Source: UPXZ01 sp964634605
GTDB taxonomy: Bacteria > Bacteroidota > Bacteroidia > Bacteroidales > Paludibacteraceae
DNA length: 55,203 bases
NCBI GenBank assembly: GCA_964634605.1
Contig: CAZWLJ010000019.1
Location: forward strand, 1-55,203
Reading direction: 5' to 3'
Part shown: in pieces, positions 45,171-52,299 of the stretch
How the letters are laid out: the number at the start of each line of letters is the position of its first letter
How positions within the stretch are numbered: position 1 is the first letter of the stretch
Made by a program: the position numbers and the translations under genes
The notes under the pieces: generated by a model
Database searches by the model: none
What the model was told of the DNA's origin: nothing
The model's input: the letters and a program-made list of their open reading frames with translations, nothing else

Positions 45171-46790
45171 TCAGGGCAAATTCATGATTCTTATGTCTGG
45201 TATATTTCCCGTTTCAATCATATTAAGCATTTTCTCGGTGGCTTTGATGGCTGCTACTGTCTGGTCGCCATCCAGACCACGGGTTTTGAAGGTTTTGCCG
45301 TCGTAACGCCAGGTAATGATGGTTTGTACAATGGCATTTGTTTTTCCGCCCGGTGGAATATCTACTTCGTAATCAAGTAGTTCGGGTGTTGTTTTGTCGA
45401 GTTTCCTGTAAATTTTATACAGAGCTTTTGATATGGCGTTGTACTGTCCGGTACCCGATGCCGAGCCTTCAAAGGATTCACCGTTGATTTCGATTTTAAC
45501 ATTAGCCATCGGCCGAAGTCCCTGGGTAAGCGAAAGCGAATAGTTCAGTATTTTTACTGTTTTTTCTCCGGTTCCGTTCTGGCTCACATCCGAGATGATG
45601 TATGGTAAATCCTCGAGTGTAACGAGTTCTTTCTGATCTCCGAGTTCGATAACACGCTGCGTAACCTGTTTCATTATTTCGTCATCGAGTTCAATGCCAA
45701 GTTGTTGCAGGTTTTTGATAATATTAGCCTTTCCGGATGTTTTGCCAAGTGCATACTGCCTGGTTCGTCCGAAACGTTCAGGTAGCAAATCATTGTAATA
45801 GAGATTTTTTTTGTTATCGCCATCGGCATGCACTCCGGCAACCTGAGTAAAAACATTGTCGCCGATGATGGGTTTATTGTTCGGAATCCGTATGCCGGAA
45901 TAGCTTTCAACGATTTTGCTGATGTAATAAACTTTGTTTTCCTTTACCTGTGTTTTCAGCCGGAGGTGATCCGAAATTATTGCCAGAACCGAGGTAAGCG
46001 GAGCGTTTCCAGCCCTTTCGCCCAATCCGTTTACAGTAACATGAACACCTTTCACACCTGCTTTTATAGCTTCGAAAACATTTGAAACTGCCATATCGTA
46101 ATCGTTGTGCGCGTGAAAGTCAAAATGCAGATTCGGATAGCGCTCAATCATATTCTGGCAGAATATTCCGGTTTCGTCCGGATTTAATATTCCGAGTGTA
46201 TCGGGCAGCATGTAACGACGTATGTTTTGATGCTGAAGGTCGTCCATGATTTCGAATACGTAATCTTTCGAATTGCGCATCCCGTTCGACCAGTCTTCCA
46301 GGTACACATTCACGCTGATGCCCATTTCGTTTGCTTTGGCTATAACCTGCTTAATATCTGTGAGGTGTTCCTGCGCCGTTTTACGAAGCTGATAAGTGCA
46401 GTGGTTTTTAGAACCTTTGCAAAGCAGATTGATTACCCGGCATCCGGTTTTATGGATCCACTCCAGCGAGGCTGTACCGTCAACAAATCCGAGTACTTCT
46501 ACACGATCAGTGTAACCGTGCGAATTTGCCCATTGGGCTATTTTCTGAACGGAATTAAATTCTCCTTCCGAAACCCTTGCCGATGCCACTTCGATGCGGT
46601 CCACACCGAGTTCCTCGAGCAGCAGACGTGCGATGCTCAGTTTCTCCTGTACCGAAAATGATACACTTGAAGTTTGCTCACCATCGCGCAGCGTGGTATC
46701 CATGATTTCCACAGTTCTTCCCGGAACTTTTCTGAACGGCGAGTGAGCGCCGGATTGTTTCTCCTGTCGCGATTTATCAGGTTTATTCAT
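45171..46790 (-). CDS. LeuA-like acyltransferase, probable (R)-citramalate synthase
   Basis: A 539-residue DRE-TIM metallolyase. MDTTLRDGEQTSSVSFS (about 30-46) is the acetyl-CoA condensing signature, HFDFHAHNDYDMA the metal-ligand motif and NGLGERAGNAPL another conserved motif. The C-terminal LeuA-type allosteric domain (about 400-530, SLTQGLRPMANVKIEING, SGTGQYNAISKALY) is present. It is clearly distinct from the classical LeuA at 49719. In Bacteroidales leu operons a second LeuA-like gene of this type is common, and citramalate synthase (pyruvate plus acetyl-CoA) is the likely activity, feeding isoleucine synthesis through LeuCD and LeuB. Homocitrate synthase is less likely. Confidence 0.75.
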   Translation of the reverse strand: MNKPDKSRQEKQSGAHSPFRKVPGRTVEIMDTTLRDGEQTSSVSFSVQEKLSIARLLLEELGVDRIEVASARVSEGEFNSVQKIAQWANSHGYTDRVEVLGFVDGTASLEWIHKTGCRVINLLCKGSKNHCTYQLRKTAQEHLTDIKQVIAKANEMGISVNVYLEDWSNGMRNSKDYVFEIMDDLQHQNIRRYMLPDTLGILNPDETGIFCQNMIERYPNLHFDFHAHNDYDMAVSNVFEAIKAGVKGVHVTVNGLGERAGNAPLTSVLAIISDHLRLKTQVKENKVYYISKIVESYSGIRIPNNKPIIGDNVFTQVAGVHADGDNKKNLYYNDLLPERFGRTRQYALGKTSGKANIIKNLQQLGIELDDEIMKQVTQRVIELGDQKELVTLEDLPYIISDVSQNGTGEKTVKILNYSLSLTQGLRPMANVKIEINGESFEGSASGTGQYNAISKALYKIYRKLDKTTPELLDYEVDIPPGGKTNAIVQTIITWRYDGKTFKTRGLDGDQTVAAIKATEKMLNMIETGNIPDIRIMNLP

Positions 46791-46879
46791 GTAAATTTCT
46801 TTTTTAAATGAAAATCAGGTTTGTCCTGGACTGAAAAATGATGAAATAAATATTTCCTTTTCCTGCATTTTATTGATTC

Positions 46880-47215
46880 TTAGCGGCGTTTTGGAAGTTT
46901 CATTTTCACTAATTCGTATGAAAGTTTAATCCATTCCTTAATTTGTTTTTCGTTAACCTCCGGAGAAATGAAAATGGTGTTCCAGTGCTTCTTATTCATG
47001 TGAAATGCGGGCCGAACGCAATTGTACATTTCCCTCAGTTCTGTTGCCAGATCAGGATTGCATTTTACCGAGATACACGTTTCAACCTCATCGAGCGGAA
47101 TCAGGGTAAACATCTTTCCACAGGTTTTCATGACCAGTGTTACCTCGTCGAAGGGGAAGCACTCCTCAACTTCGGGAAGTGAAATGCAGTATTCTCTTAA
47201 ATCTTCTATATTCAC
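46880..47215 (-). CDS. MmcQ/YjbR family protein
   Basis: A 111-residue protein of the MmcQ/YjbR (CyaY-like fold) family. The usual features are seen: LREYCISLPEVEECFPF at the start, KMFTLIPLDE, CISVKCNPDLATELRE, and HMNKKHWNTIFI. The family is often called DNA-binding, but function is not established. It is inserted inside the leu operon between leuD and the citramalate-synthase-like gene, with 64 and 89 bases on its two sides. No link to leucine synthesis is known. Confidence 0.88.
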   Translation of the reverse strand: MNIEDLREYCISLPEVEECFPFDEVTLVMKTCGKMFTLIPLDEVETCISVKCNPDLATELREMYNCVRPAFHMNKKHWNTIFISPEVNEKQIKEWIKLSYELVKMKLPKRR

Positions 47216-47279
47216 GAATTACTCAATTTTTGGTCAATTTCACGAATTAAAAGTTGCTAAATTATACTCAGGGAAAGAA

Positions 47280-47945
47280 TTAATGTGCCTGGGTTTTTTC
47301 CCATTTCTCTATTAAATCTTTTTTACTAAGCAGGTAATCAATGTCATCCAGCCCGTTGAGTAAACATTCCTTTTTGTAGGCATTTATTGCAAAAGTTTCC
47401 GATTTGCCGGTAGCATTGTTGGTAATTGTCTGATTTACGAGATTTACAGTCAGCGTGTTTTTTGGATTATTTTTGATTGCATCCATTATTTCGGCAAGAA
47501 ATCCGGTGGAAACCACCACGGGCAGAATGCCGTTATTCAACGCATTATTCTGAAATATATCGGCAAAAAAACTCGATACTACCACTTTAAATCCGTATCC
47601 GGCAATAGCCCAGGCGGCATGTTCGCGGCTTGAACCCGAACCAAAGTTCTTTCCGGCAACGAGTATTTCGCCCGAGAAAGCCGGATTATTCAGTACAAAA
47701 TCCGGCTTCGGAGTTTTGTCTTTGTTGTAACGCCAGTCGGCAAAAAGATTATCGCCGAAACCGTTTTTATCAGTGGCTTTCAGAAAACGGGCCGGAATAA
47801 TCTGGTCGGTATCCACATTTTCAATCGGCAGCGGAACTGCAGTTGAAGTTAACGGACCTGTCCCCCAATCTCCTGACGGGGAAGCTGAGGAGCGCTTTTC
47901 CGAATTATCTGTATTATTAAGTTTTGTCATTGTGTATTTTTTCAT
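47280..47945 (-). CDS. leuD: 3-Isopropylmalate dehydratase small subunit with REP-derived N-terminal insertion
   Basis: A 221-residue subunit that pairs with LeuC. From TSTAVPLPIENVDTDQIIPA onward it matches LeuD closely, including GKNFGSGSSREHAAWAI and the flexible C-terminus. The family normally has about 6-8 residues before LTSTAV; here there are about 34. The extra codons include SPSGDWGTG, encoded by a REP-like palindrome (47859-47886) read in frame. The start is either 47945 or the ATG five codons later. Because the rest is intact and sits in the operon, the protein is probably functional. Confidence 0.93.
   Translation of the reverse strand: MKKYTMTKLNNTDNSEKRSSASPSGDWGTGPLTSTAVPLPIENVDTDQIIPARFLKATDKNGFGDNLFADWRYNKDKTPKPDFVLNNPAFSGEILVAGKNFGSGSSREHAAWAIAGYGFKVVVSSFFADIFQNNALNNGILPVVVSTGFLAEIMDAIKNNPKNTLTVNLVNQTITNNATGKSETFAINAYKKECLLNGLDDIDYLLSKKDLIEKWEKTQAH
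47859..47886. repeat. REP-like palindrome within leuD
   Basis: TGTCCCCCAATCTCCTGACG then GGGAAGCT has the same layout as the REP-like elements at 7873-8005 and 47977-48003 (a CCCCC block, C-rich block, then GGGGA). It is translated in the minus frame as part of the LeuD N-terminus. Confidence 0.6.
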
Positions 47946-47976
47946 TCATTTGAATTTTCTTGATTAACCTCAAATT

Positions 47977-48003
47977 ATCCCCGGCAGAGGGTCATGGGGC
48001 AAC
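47977..48003. repeat. REP-like palindrome forming the leuC stop codon
   Basis: On the minus strand GTTGCCCCATGACCCTCTGC then CGGGGAT aligns with GTTGCCCCCTAACCCCCCTA at 7871-7890. Its first bases encode the last residues of LeuC (VAP) and its TGA is the stop codon. Confidence 0.55.
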
Positions 48004-49398
48004 TATTTTTCCTGCTATAGCGGTGGCGGCTGCTACCAGCGGACCAGCCAGGATGGTTCGTGCACCGGGTCCCTGGCGCCCCTCGAAATTGCGGTTGGAT
48101 GTGCTGACGGCATATTTTCCGGCAGGCACTTTATCGTCGTTCATTGCCAGGCAGGCCGAACAGCCCGGCTGACGAATGGCAAATCCGGATTCTTCGAGAA
48201 TTTTGTCCAGACCTTCTTCTTCAATTTGTTTACGTACTTTCCAGCTTCCCGGAACCAGCCAGGCCGTAATGTTATCGGCTTTTTTCCTCCCTTTCACGTA
48301 GTTGGCAAACAGGCGGAAATCTTCAATCCTGCCGTTGGTACAGCTGCCCAGAAACACAAAGTCAATCGGCTTCCCAAGCAGTTTTTCACCCGGTTTGAAT
48401 CCCATATAATCCAGCGATTTAAGGAATGAAATACGGCCTGCTTCGTCAATTTCTTCCAAAGTCGGAATACTTTCGTTTATACCCATTCCCATACCGGGAT
48501 TGGTTCCGTAGGTTATCATCGGCTGTATTTGCGAAGCGTCAAAAGTGAGTTCCATATCGAAAACAGCATCATCATCCGATTGCAGCGTTTTCCAGTAAGC
48601 CAGTTTTTTATCCCATTCATCACCTTTTGGGGCAAATTCACGTCCTTTCACATAGTTGAAAGTGGTTTCATCAGGTGCAATCAGTCCGCCGCGGGCACCC
48701 ATTTCAATTGACAGATTACACACGGTCATACGTTGTTCCATTGTCATGTTTCGAATGGCTTCTCCCGCATATTCCACAAAATAGCCTGTAGCACCACCGG
48801 TTGTGAGTTTTGATATCATAAAAAGGGCGAGATCTTTCGAAGTTACTCCCGGGCTGAGTTTTCCGTTGAAAGTGATACGCATGGTTTTGGGCCGGCTCTG
48901 GAGAATGCATTGTGTTGCCAGCACCATTTCCACTTCACTGGTCCCGATGCCGAAAGCGATTGTACCAAAAGCGCCGTGCGTGGAAGTATGGCTGTCACCG
49001 CAAACAATGGTCATGCCGGGCTGTGTAAATCCGTTTTCAGGTCCTATGATGTGAACTACGCCGTTTTTCTCATGACCGAGCGGGTAGAAAACAGGCATCC
49101 CGAATTCTTCAGCATTTCTGGCAAACTGATCCAGCTGATTTTTCGAGACCGGGTCTTTTACCGGAAGTTCCTGATTGATGGTTGGTGTATTATGGTCGGC
49201 GGTCATCGTCGTTTTATCCGGACGTAAAACCTTCAATCCGCGTGCCCTGAGTCCGTTGAAAGCTTGCGGGCTGGTCACTTCGTGGCAGAAATGTCGGTCG
49301 ATGTAAAGTTGAGTGGGTCCGTTTTCGATGGTCGAAACGACGTGTGCATCCCAGATTTTGTCGAAAAGAGTTGCCCCCGCTTTTGAGTTATTTGTCAT
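47992..49398 (-). CDS. leuC: 3-Isopropylmalate dehydratase large subunit
   Basis: A 468-residue [4Fe-4S] hydro-lyase subunit isomerising 2-isopropylmalate, and by family knowledge also able to act on citramalate. TLFDKIWDAHVV at the N-terminus, CGDSHTSTHGAFG, FLGSCTNGRIEDF and GCSACLAMNDD show the substrate site and the three cluster cysteines. The last residues, GKIVAP, end inside a REP-like element, so the C-terminus may have been altered by insertion. It is separated from leuA by an unusually long 320-base gap and from leuD by 46 bases. Confidence 0.96.
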   Translation of the reverse strand: MTNNSKAGATLFDKIWDAHVVSTIENGPTQLYIDRHFCHEVTSPQAFNGLRARGLKVLRPDKTTMTADHNTPTINQELPVKDPVSKNQLDQFARNAEEFGMPVFYPLGHEKNGVVHIIGPENGFTQPGMTIVCGDSHTSTHGAFGTIAFGIGTSEVEMVLATQCILQSRPKTMRITFNGKLSPGVTSKDLALFMISKLTTGGATGYFVEYAGEAIRNMTMEQRMTVCNLSIEMGARGGLIAPDETTFNYVKGREFAPKGDEWDKKLAYWKTLQSDDDAVFDMELTFDASQIQPMITYGTNPGMGMGINESIPTLEEIDEAGRISFLKSLDYMGFKPGEKLLGKPIDFVFLGSCTNGRIEDFRLFANYVKGRKKADNITAWLVPGSWKVRKQIEEEGLDKILEESGFAIRQPGCSACLAMNDDKVPAGKYAVSTSNRNFEGRQGPGARTILAGPLVAAATAIAGKIVAP

Positions 49399-49718
49399 AT
49401 TCTTGTTTTATTTTTGAATTCTGTTTGTCATTCAATGAGGTGTTATGAAACCGATTGTCTGTTAGTCTTTTCATAAGCCTGCTTAGTGATATTTGTAATT
49501 TTGGTGATCAATTTCTTTTAAGCCTGCGTGTAAGTTTTCCGGTTGCATTCATTTTTATGGAACAATTTCAACCGGAAAAAGTTGCCGGGGTTTTTCATTT
49601 GAGAAGTAGTTTCATGTACCCTGTTTCAACCTGTTTTCGGAACAGCTGGCCTTTTCTCATTTAGCAAAATACCGTTTCAAACGTCTGTATGCAATTCATT
49701 ACAATGGCCTGGGGGTGT
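49399..49718 (-). other. Long leuA-leuC gap with a Leu-codon mini-ORF and competing hairpins
   Basis: The 320-base gap holds a 21-codon frame (49660-49595) ending in MKLLLK, whose CTA CTT CTC are three consecutive leucine codons. Just downstream CCGGTTG (around 49569-49575) can pair either with the preceding AACCCCGG (49592-49585) or in an 11-bp stem with the following CAACCGGAAAA (49545-49535). The hairpins exclude each other. Neither is followed by a T run, so ordinary termination is not predicted; an effect on mRNA processing or translation is possible. Confidence 0.4.
49535..49579 (-). promoter_or_regulatory. 11-bp stem in the leuA-leuC gap
   Basis: TTTTCCGGTTG (49535-49545) and CAACCGGAAAA (49569-49579) are perfectly complementary with a 23-base loop. 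On the minus-strand transcript no T run follows. Confidence 0.6.
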
Positions 49719-51212
49719 TTATTTCACGAATTTATTGATAGCATCCACATAAGCTTCAAGCGAAGCTGCAATAATATCGGTATTGGCCCCGAATCCGTAA
49801 TATACAGCTCCGTTGTGTTCTACCTGCATGTGTACTTTCCCTACATCGTCGGAGCCCCGGCTGATTGCCTGTATGGTGAATTCCTGAAGGGTCATGTTGC
49901 GTTTGATAATTTGTTTCATAGCTTTGATGGCAGCATCTACCGGTCCGTTTCCACTTGAAGCAGCTTCAAATTTCTCACCGGCTATTGACAGGCCTACACT
50001 GGCAACTGCCTTCACGCCAACTCCCGAAGTAACCTGCAGATAATCAATTTTAATACGCTGATTTTCCTTGCGTTCCATTCCGGCAAGCATGAGCACATCG
50101 TCATCGTTGATGTCTTTTTTGCGGTCGGCAAGTTTCAGAAATTCTTCGTATACCGAATCGAGTTTCCCGTTGTCCACTTCCACTCCCAGAATACTCAGAC
50201 GATGCTTGAGCGCTGCCCGGCCACTGCGTGCAGTCAGCAGAATCGAATTTTTATCAATGCCCACGTCGGTCGGATCCATTATTTCGTAGCTTTCGCGATT
50301 TTTCAGCACACCATCCTGATGAATGCCCGATGAGTGAGCAAATGCATTTCGTCCTACCACTGCCTTGTTGGGTTGCACCGGCATATTCATAAGGCTCGAA
50401 ACCAGGCGGCTTACAGGGTAAATCTTTTGCGTGTTGATTTGAGTCTGAATATTCAGATTTTTGTGGCATTTCAGTATCATGGCAACTTCCTCGAGCGAAG
50501 TGTTTCCGGCGCGTTCACCGATACCGTTGATTGTAACTTCCACCTGGCGGGCACCGTTGAGCACTCCGGCCATGGTGTTGGCTGTAGCCATGCCCAGGTC
50601 GTTGTGGCAATGGGTGGAAATAACTGCCTGATGGATGTTTTTTACGTTCTCAAAAAGAAATTTGATTTTCTCACCATACTGCCACGGAAGGCAATATCCT
50701 GTTGTATCGGGAATGTTAACCACCGTAGCACCGGCTTTGATAACGGCTTCCACTACGCGGGCAAGGTATTCATTGTCAGTACGACCTGCATCCTCACAGT
50801 AAAATTCCACATCTTCGACGAATTTTTTAGCATATCTGGTCGCTGCAACGGCTCGTTCGATGATTTCGTCCTGTGTAGAGTTAAATTTATATTTTATGTG
50901 CTGTTCTGAAGTCCCGATTCCGGTGTGAATGCGTTTGTGCTTGGCGAACTGAAGTGCTTCGGCAGCTACTTCAATATCTTTCTGGACACCGCGGGTAAGA
51001 GCGCAGATTGTTGGCCATGTTACGGCTTTCGAAATTTCGACCACCGATTTGAAATCACCGGGACTCGAAACAGGAAAACCTGCTTCAATTACGTCAACAC
51101 CCAGCCCTTCAAGCGCTTTGGCTACCTGGATTTTTTCTACTGTATTCAGCTGGCAGCCGGGAACCTGCTCGCCGTCGCGCAGGGTTGTGTCAAAGATAAA
51201 AAGTTTTTCCAT
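49719..51212 (-). CDS. leuA: 2-Isopropylmalate synthase
   Basis: A 497-residue enzyme condensing 2-oxoisovalerate with acetyl-CoA, first committed step of leucine synthesis. FDTTLRDGEQVPGCQL (7-22), STHCHNDLGMATANT (metal histidines), and NGIGERAGNTSLEE are LeuA signatures. The C-terminal regulatory domain (about 380-497) gives leucine feedback control in the family. It is the first structural gene of the operon, 13 bases after the attenuator T run. Confidence 0.97.
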   Translation of the reverse strand: MEKLFIFDTTLRDGEQVPGCQLNTVEKIQVAKALEGLGVDVIEAGFPVSSPGDFKSVVEISKAVTWPTICALTRGVQKDIEVAAEALQFAKHKRIHTGIGTSEQHIKYKFNSTQDEIIERAVAATRYAKKFVEDVEFYCEDAGRTDNEYLARVVEAVIKAGATVVNIPDTTGYCLPWQYGEKIKFLFENVKNIHQAVISTHCHNDLGMATANTMAGVLNGARQVEVTINGIGERAGNTSLEEVAMILKCHKNLNIQTQINTQKIYPVSRLVSSLMNMPVQPNKAVVGRNAFAHSSGIHQDGVLKNRESYEIMDPTDVGIDKNSILLTARSGRAALKHRLSILGVEVDNGKLDSVYEEFLKLADRKKDINDDDVLMLAGMERKENQRIKIDYLQVTSGVGVKAVASVGLSIAGEKFEAASSGNGPVDAAIKAMKQIIKRNMTLQEFTIQAISRGSDDVGKVHMQVEHNGAVYYGFGANTDIIAASLEAYVDAINKFVK

Positions 51213-51225
51213 ATCATTATTAATT

Positions 51226-51257
51226 AAAAAAACCTTTCTCTTGTGTGAGAAAGGTTT
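51226..51257 (-). terminator. Leu operon attenuator (terminator hairpin)
   Basis: On the minus-strand transcript AAACCTTTCTC (51257-51247) pairs with GAGAAAGGTTT (51240-51230), an 11-bp stem with a 6-base loop, directly followed by a T run ending at 51226. It lies between the leader peptide and leuA, so it must be bypassed for operon expression. Confidence 0.85.
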
Positions 51258-51296
51258 ACTATATTTTTTTTTGAATCATACACATACCAAACTCAC
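51245..51296 (-). promoter_or_regulatory. Candidate antiterminator stem of the leu leader
   Basis: On the transcript GUGAG-UUU-GGU (51296-51286) can pair with ACC-UUU-CUCAC (51255-51245): five plus three base pairs around a U-U internal loop. The 3' arm is shared with the terminator stem, so the two exclude each other. The leader stop codon UGA (51295-51293) lies inside the 5' arm, so a ribosome finishing the leader would block this stem. Confidence 0.6.
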
Positions 51297-51361
51297 TTCG
51301 TCTTTTTTTGTAAGAGAATAATCAGACCGAGGAGAATAATATGGATGAATCCGGTTTTCAT
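51293..51361 (-). CDS. Leu operon leader peptide, Ile/Leu-rich
   Basis: A 22-codon ORF beginning MKTGF. Residues 6-17 read IHIILLGLIILL, ten branched-chain residues in twelve (five Ile, five Leu), then QKKTK and a TGA stop. The ATG lies about 20 bases after the predicted transcription start. Its position between a canonical promoter and a terminator in front of leuA makes it a sensor for charged tRNA-Ile and tRNA-Leu: ribosomes stalled in the run would leave the antiterminator arm free. No separate function of the peptide is expected. Confidence 0.85.
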   Translation of the reverse strand: MKTGFIHIILLGLIILLQKKTK

Positions 51362-51387
51362 TACAGGCTATTTTTATAAAAACGATG

Positions 51388-51418
51388 CAAAGATAAATCT
51401 TTTATTTGAAATTTCAAA
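51388..51418 (-). promoter_or_regulatory. Canonical promoter of the leu operon
   Basis: On the minus strand TTTG (51418-51415), a 19-base spacer and TATCTTTG (51395-51388) match the Bacteroidota consensus exactly. The start of transcription is expected near 51381. Confidence 0.85.
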
Positions 51419-51565
51419 CAAAATTACAGAAAAAATGTTTAATTTGTTACAAATGATAAATTTTCTGAATCGTTGGAGATAAAATCATTACTCTTTTTGA
51501 TTTTCCGAAACTGAATGTCACGGTTTATTCTGTAAAGTGACGGAATAGATATACAGGGAGGTGAA

Positions 51566-51664
51566 ATGGTTTGTTTTGTTAGGTGTTTATCAGAACAGAT
51601 TAAACATGACTCAATCTGCGTGGTAAAAAGCCAGTATGCATGTTGCAACAATCAGCAGGGATGA
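51566..51664 (+). CDS. Possible 32-residue small ORF coupled to the methyltransferase gene
   Basis: An ATG preceded by the strong ribosome-binding sequence GGGAGGTGAA opens a 32-codon frame (MVCFVRCLSEQIKHD...), with five cysteines, ending in TGA that overlaps the next gene's ATG (ATGA at 51661-51664). The arrangement suggests translational coupling. Nothing is recognised in the peptide. It may be a translated leader rather than a functional protein. Confidence 0.35.
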   Translation: MVCFVRCLSEQIKHDSICVVKSQYACCNNQQG

Positions 51665-52287
51665 AAAAGTTAAAACATAAAATCTCAAACCGGAACCGGC
51701 AAAGAAAGTTTAATCTTGCCATGACGCTGATAGGCGCTGATGACACGATAATCGACATCGGCGTAGATCCTACTAACGGCGGAAATACCAATTATTTCGA
51801 GAAATGGTACAAACTGCCTAATAAACTCACTTGTCTGGGTGTGAATGCTGATTTCACTGAATTCAGGCAATTGTACCCCGGTTTCGAACTTATTGAGTTT
51901 AATGGCTTTGACTTTCCATCGTTCGAGTCCGAATTTGACTTTGCTTTTTGCAACGCGGTAATCGAACATGTGGGAGACTACAAAAAACAGATTCAATGGC
52001 TCCGGGAAATCAGAAAAATATCCAACACGCTGATGATTACTACTCCCAACCGGTGGTTGCCTTTCGAAACTCACACGATGACCTTTTTTATTCACTGGTT
52101 GCCGGACCGTATCCGTAACTTTATTTACAGAAAAATCGGTAAATCATATTATGCCGATAATTATATGTGGCTGATGGGTGAAAAAGTTTTTAAAAAAGCA
52201 TTAAAGGAATCCGGTTTCGAGATCATTTCTTTCCGCAAAAACAAGTTCCTGTTTTTTACAATTGATTTCGTAGCTGTGTGCATCTGA
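51661..52287 (+). CDS. Class I SAM-dependent methyltransferase
   Basis: A 208-residue protein. Motif I IIDIGVDPTNGG (about 31-42) is followed by CLGVNAD (motif II acidic residue) and FDFAFCNAVIEHVGDYKKQ (post-motif region), as in methyltransferase family 11. The C-terminus contains a hydrophobic FLFFTIDFVAV stretch. The start at 51661 is preferred over an ATG seven codons earlier because of the AGCAGGG just before it and the overlap with the small ORF. Substrate unknown. It converges with the NDH-2 gene with only 12 bases between stops. Confidence 0.8.
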   Translation: MKKLKHKISNRNRQRKFNLAMTLIGADDTIIDIGVDPTNGGNTNYFEKWYKLPNKLTCLGVNADFTEFRQLYPGFELIEFNGFDFPSFESEFDFAFCNAVIEHVGDYKKQIQWLREIRKISNTLMITTPNRWLPFETHTMTFFIHWLPDRIRNFIYRKIGKSYYADNYMWLMGEKVFKKALKESGFEIISFRKNKFLFFTIDFVAVCI

Positions 52288-52299
52288 AGAAATTATTTC

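Noticed and set aside
49455..49664. A 69-codon plus-strand frame in the leuA-leuC gap
   Set aside because: No ribosome-binding site, no recognisable sequence, and it runs against the operon; the minus-strand features explain the region better.
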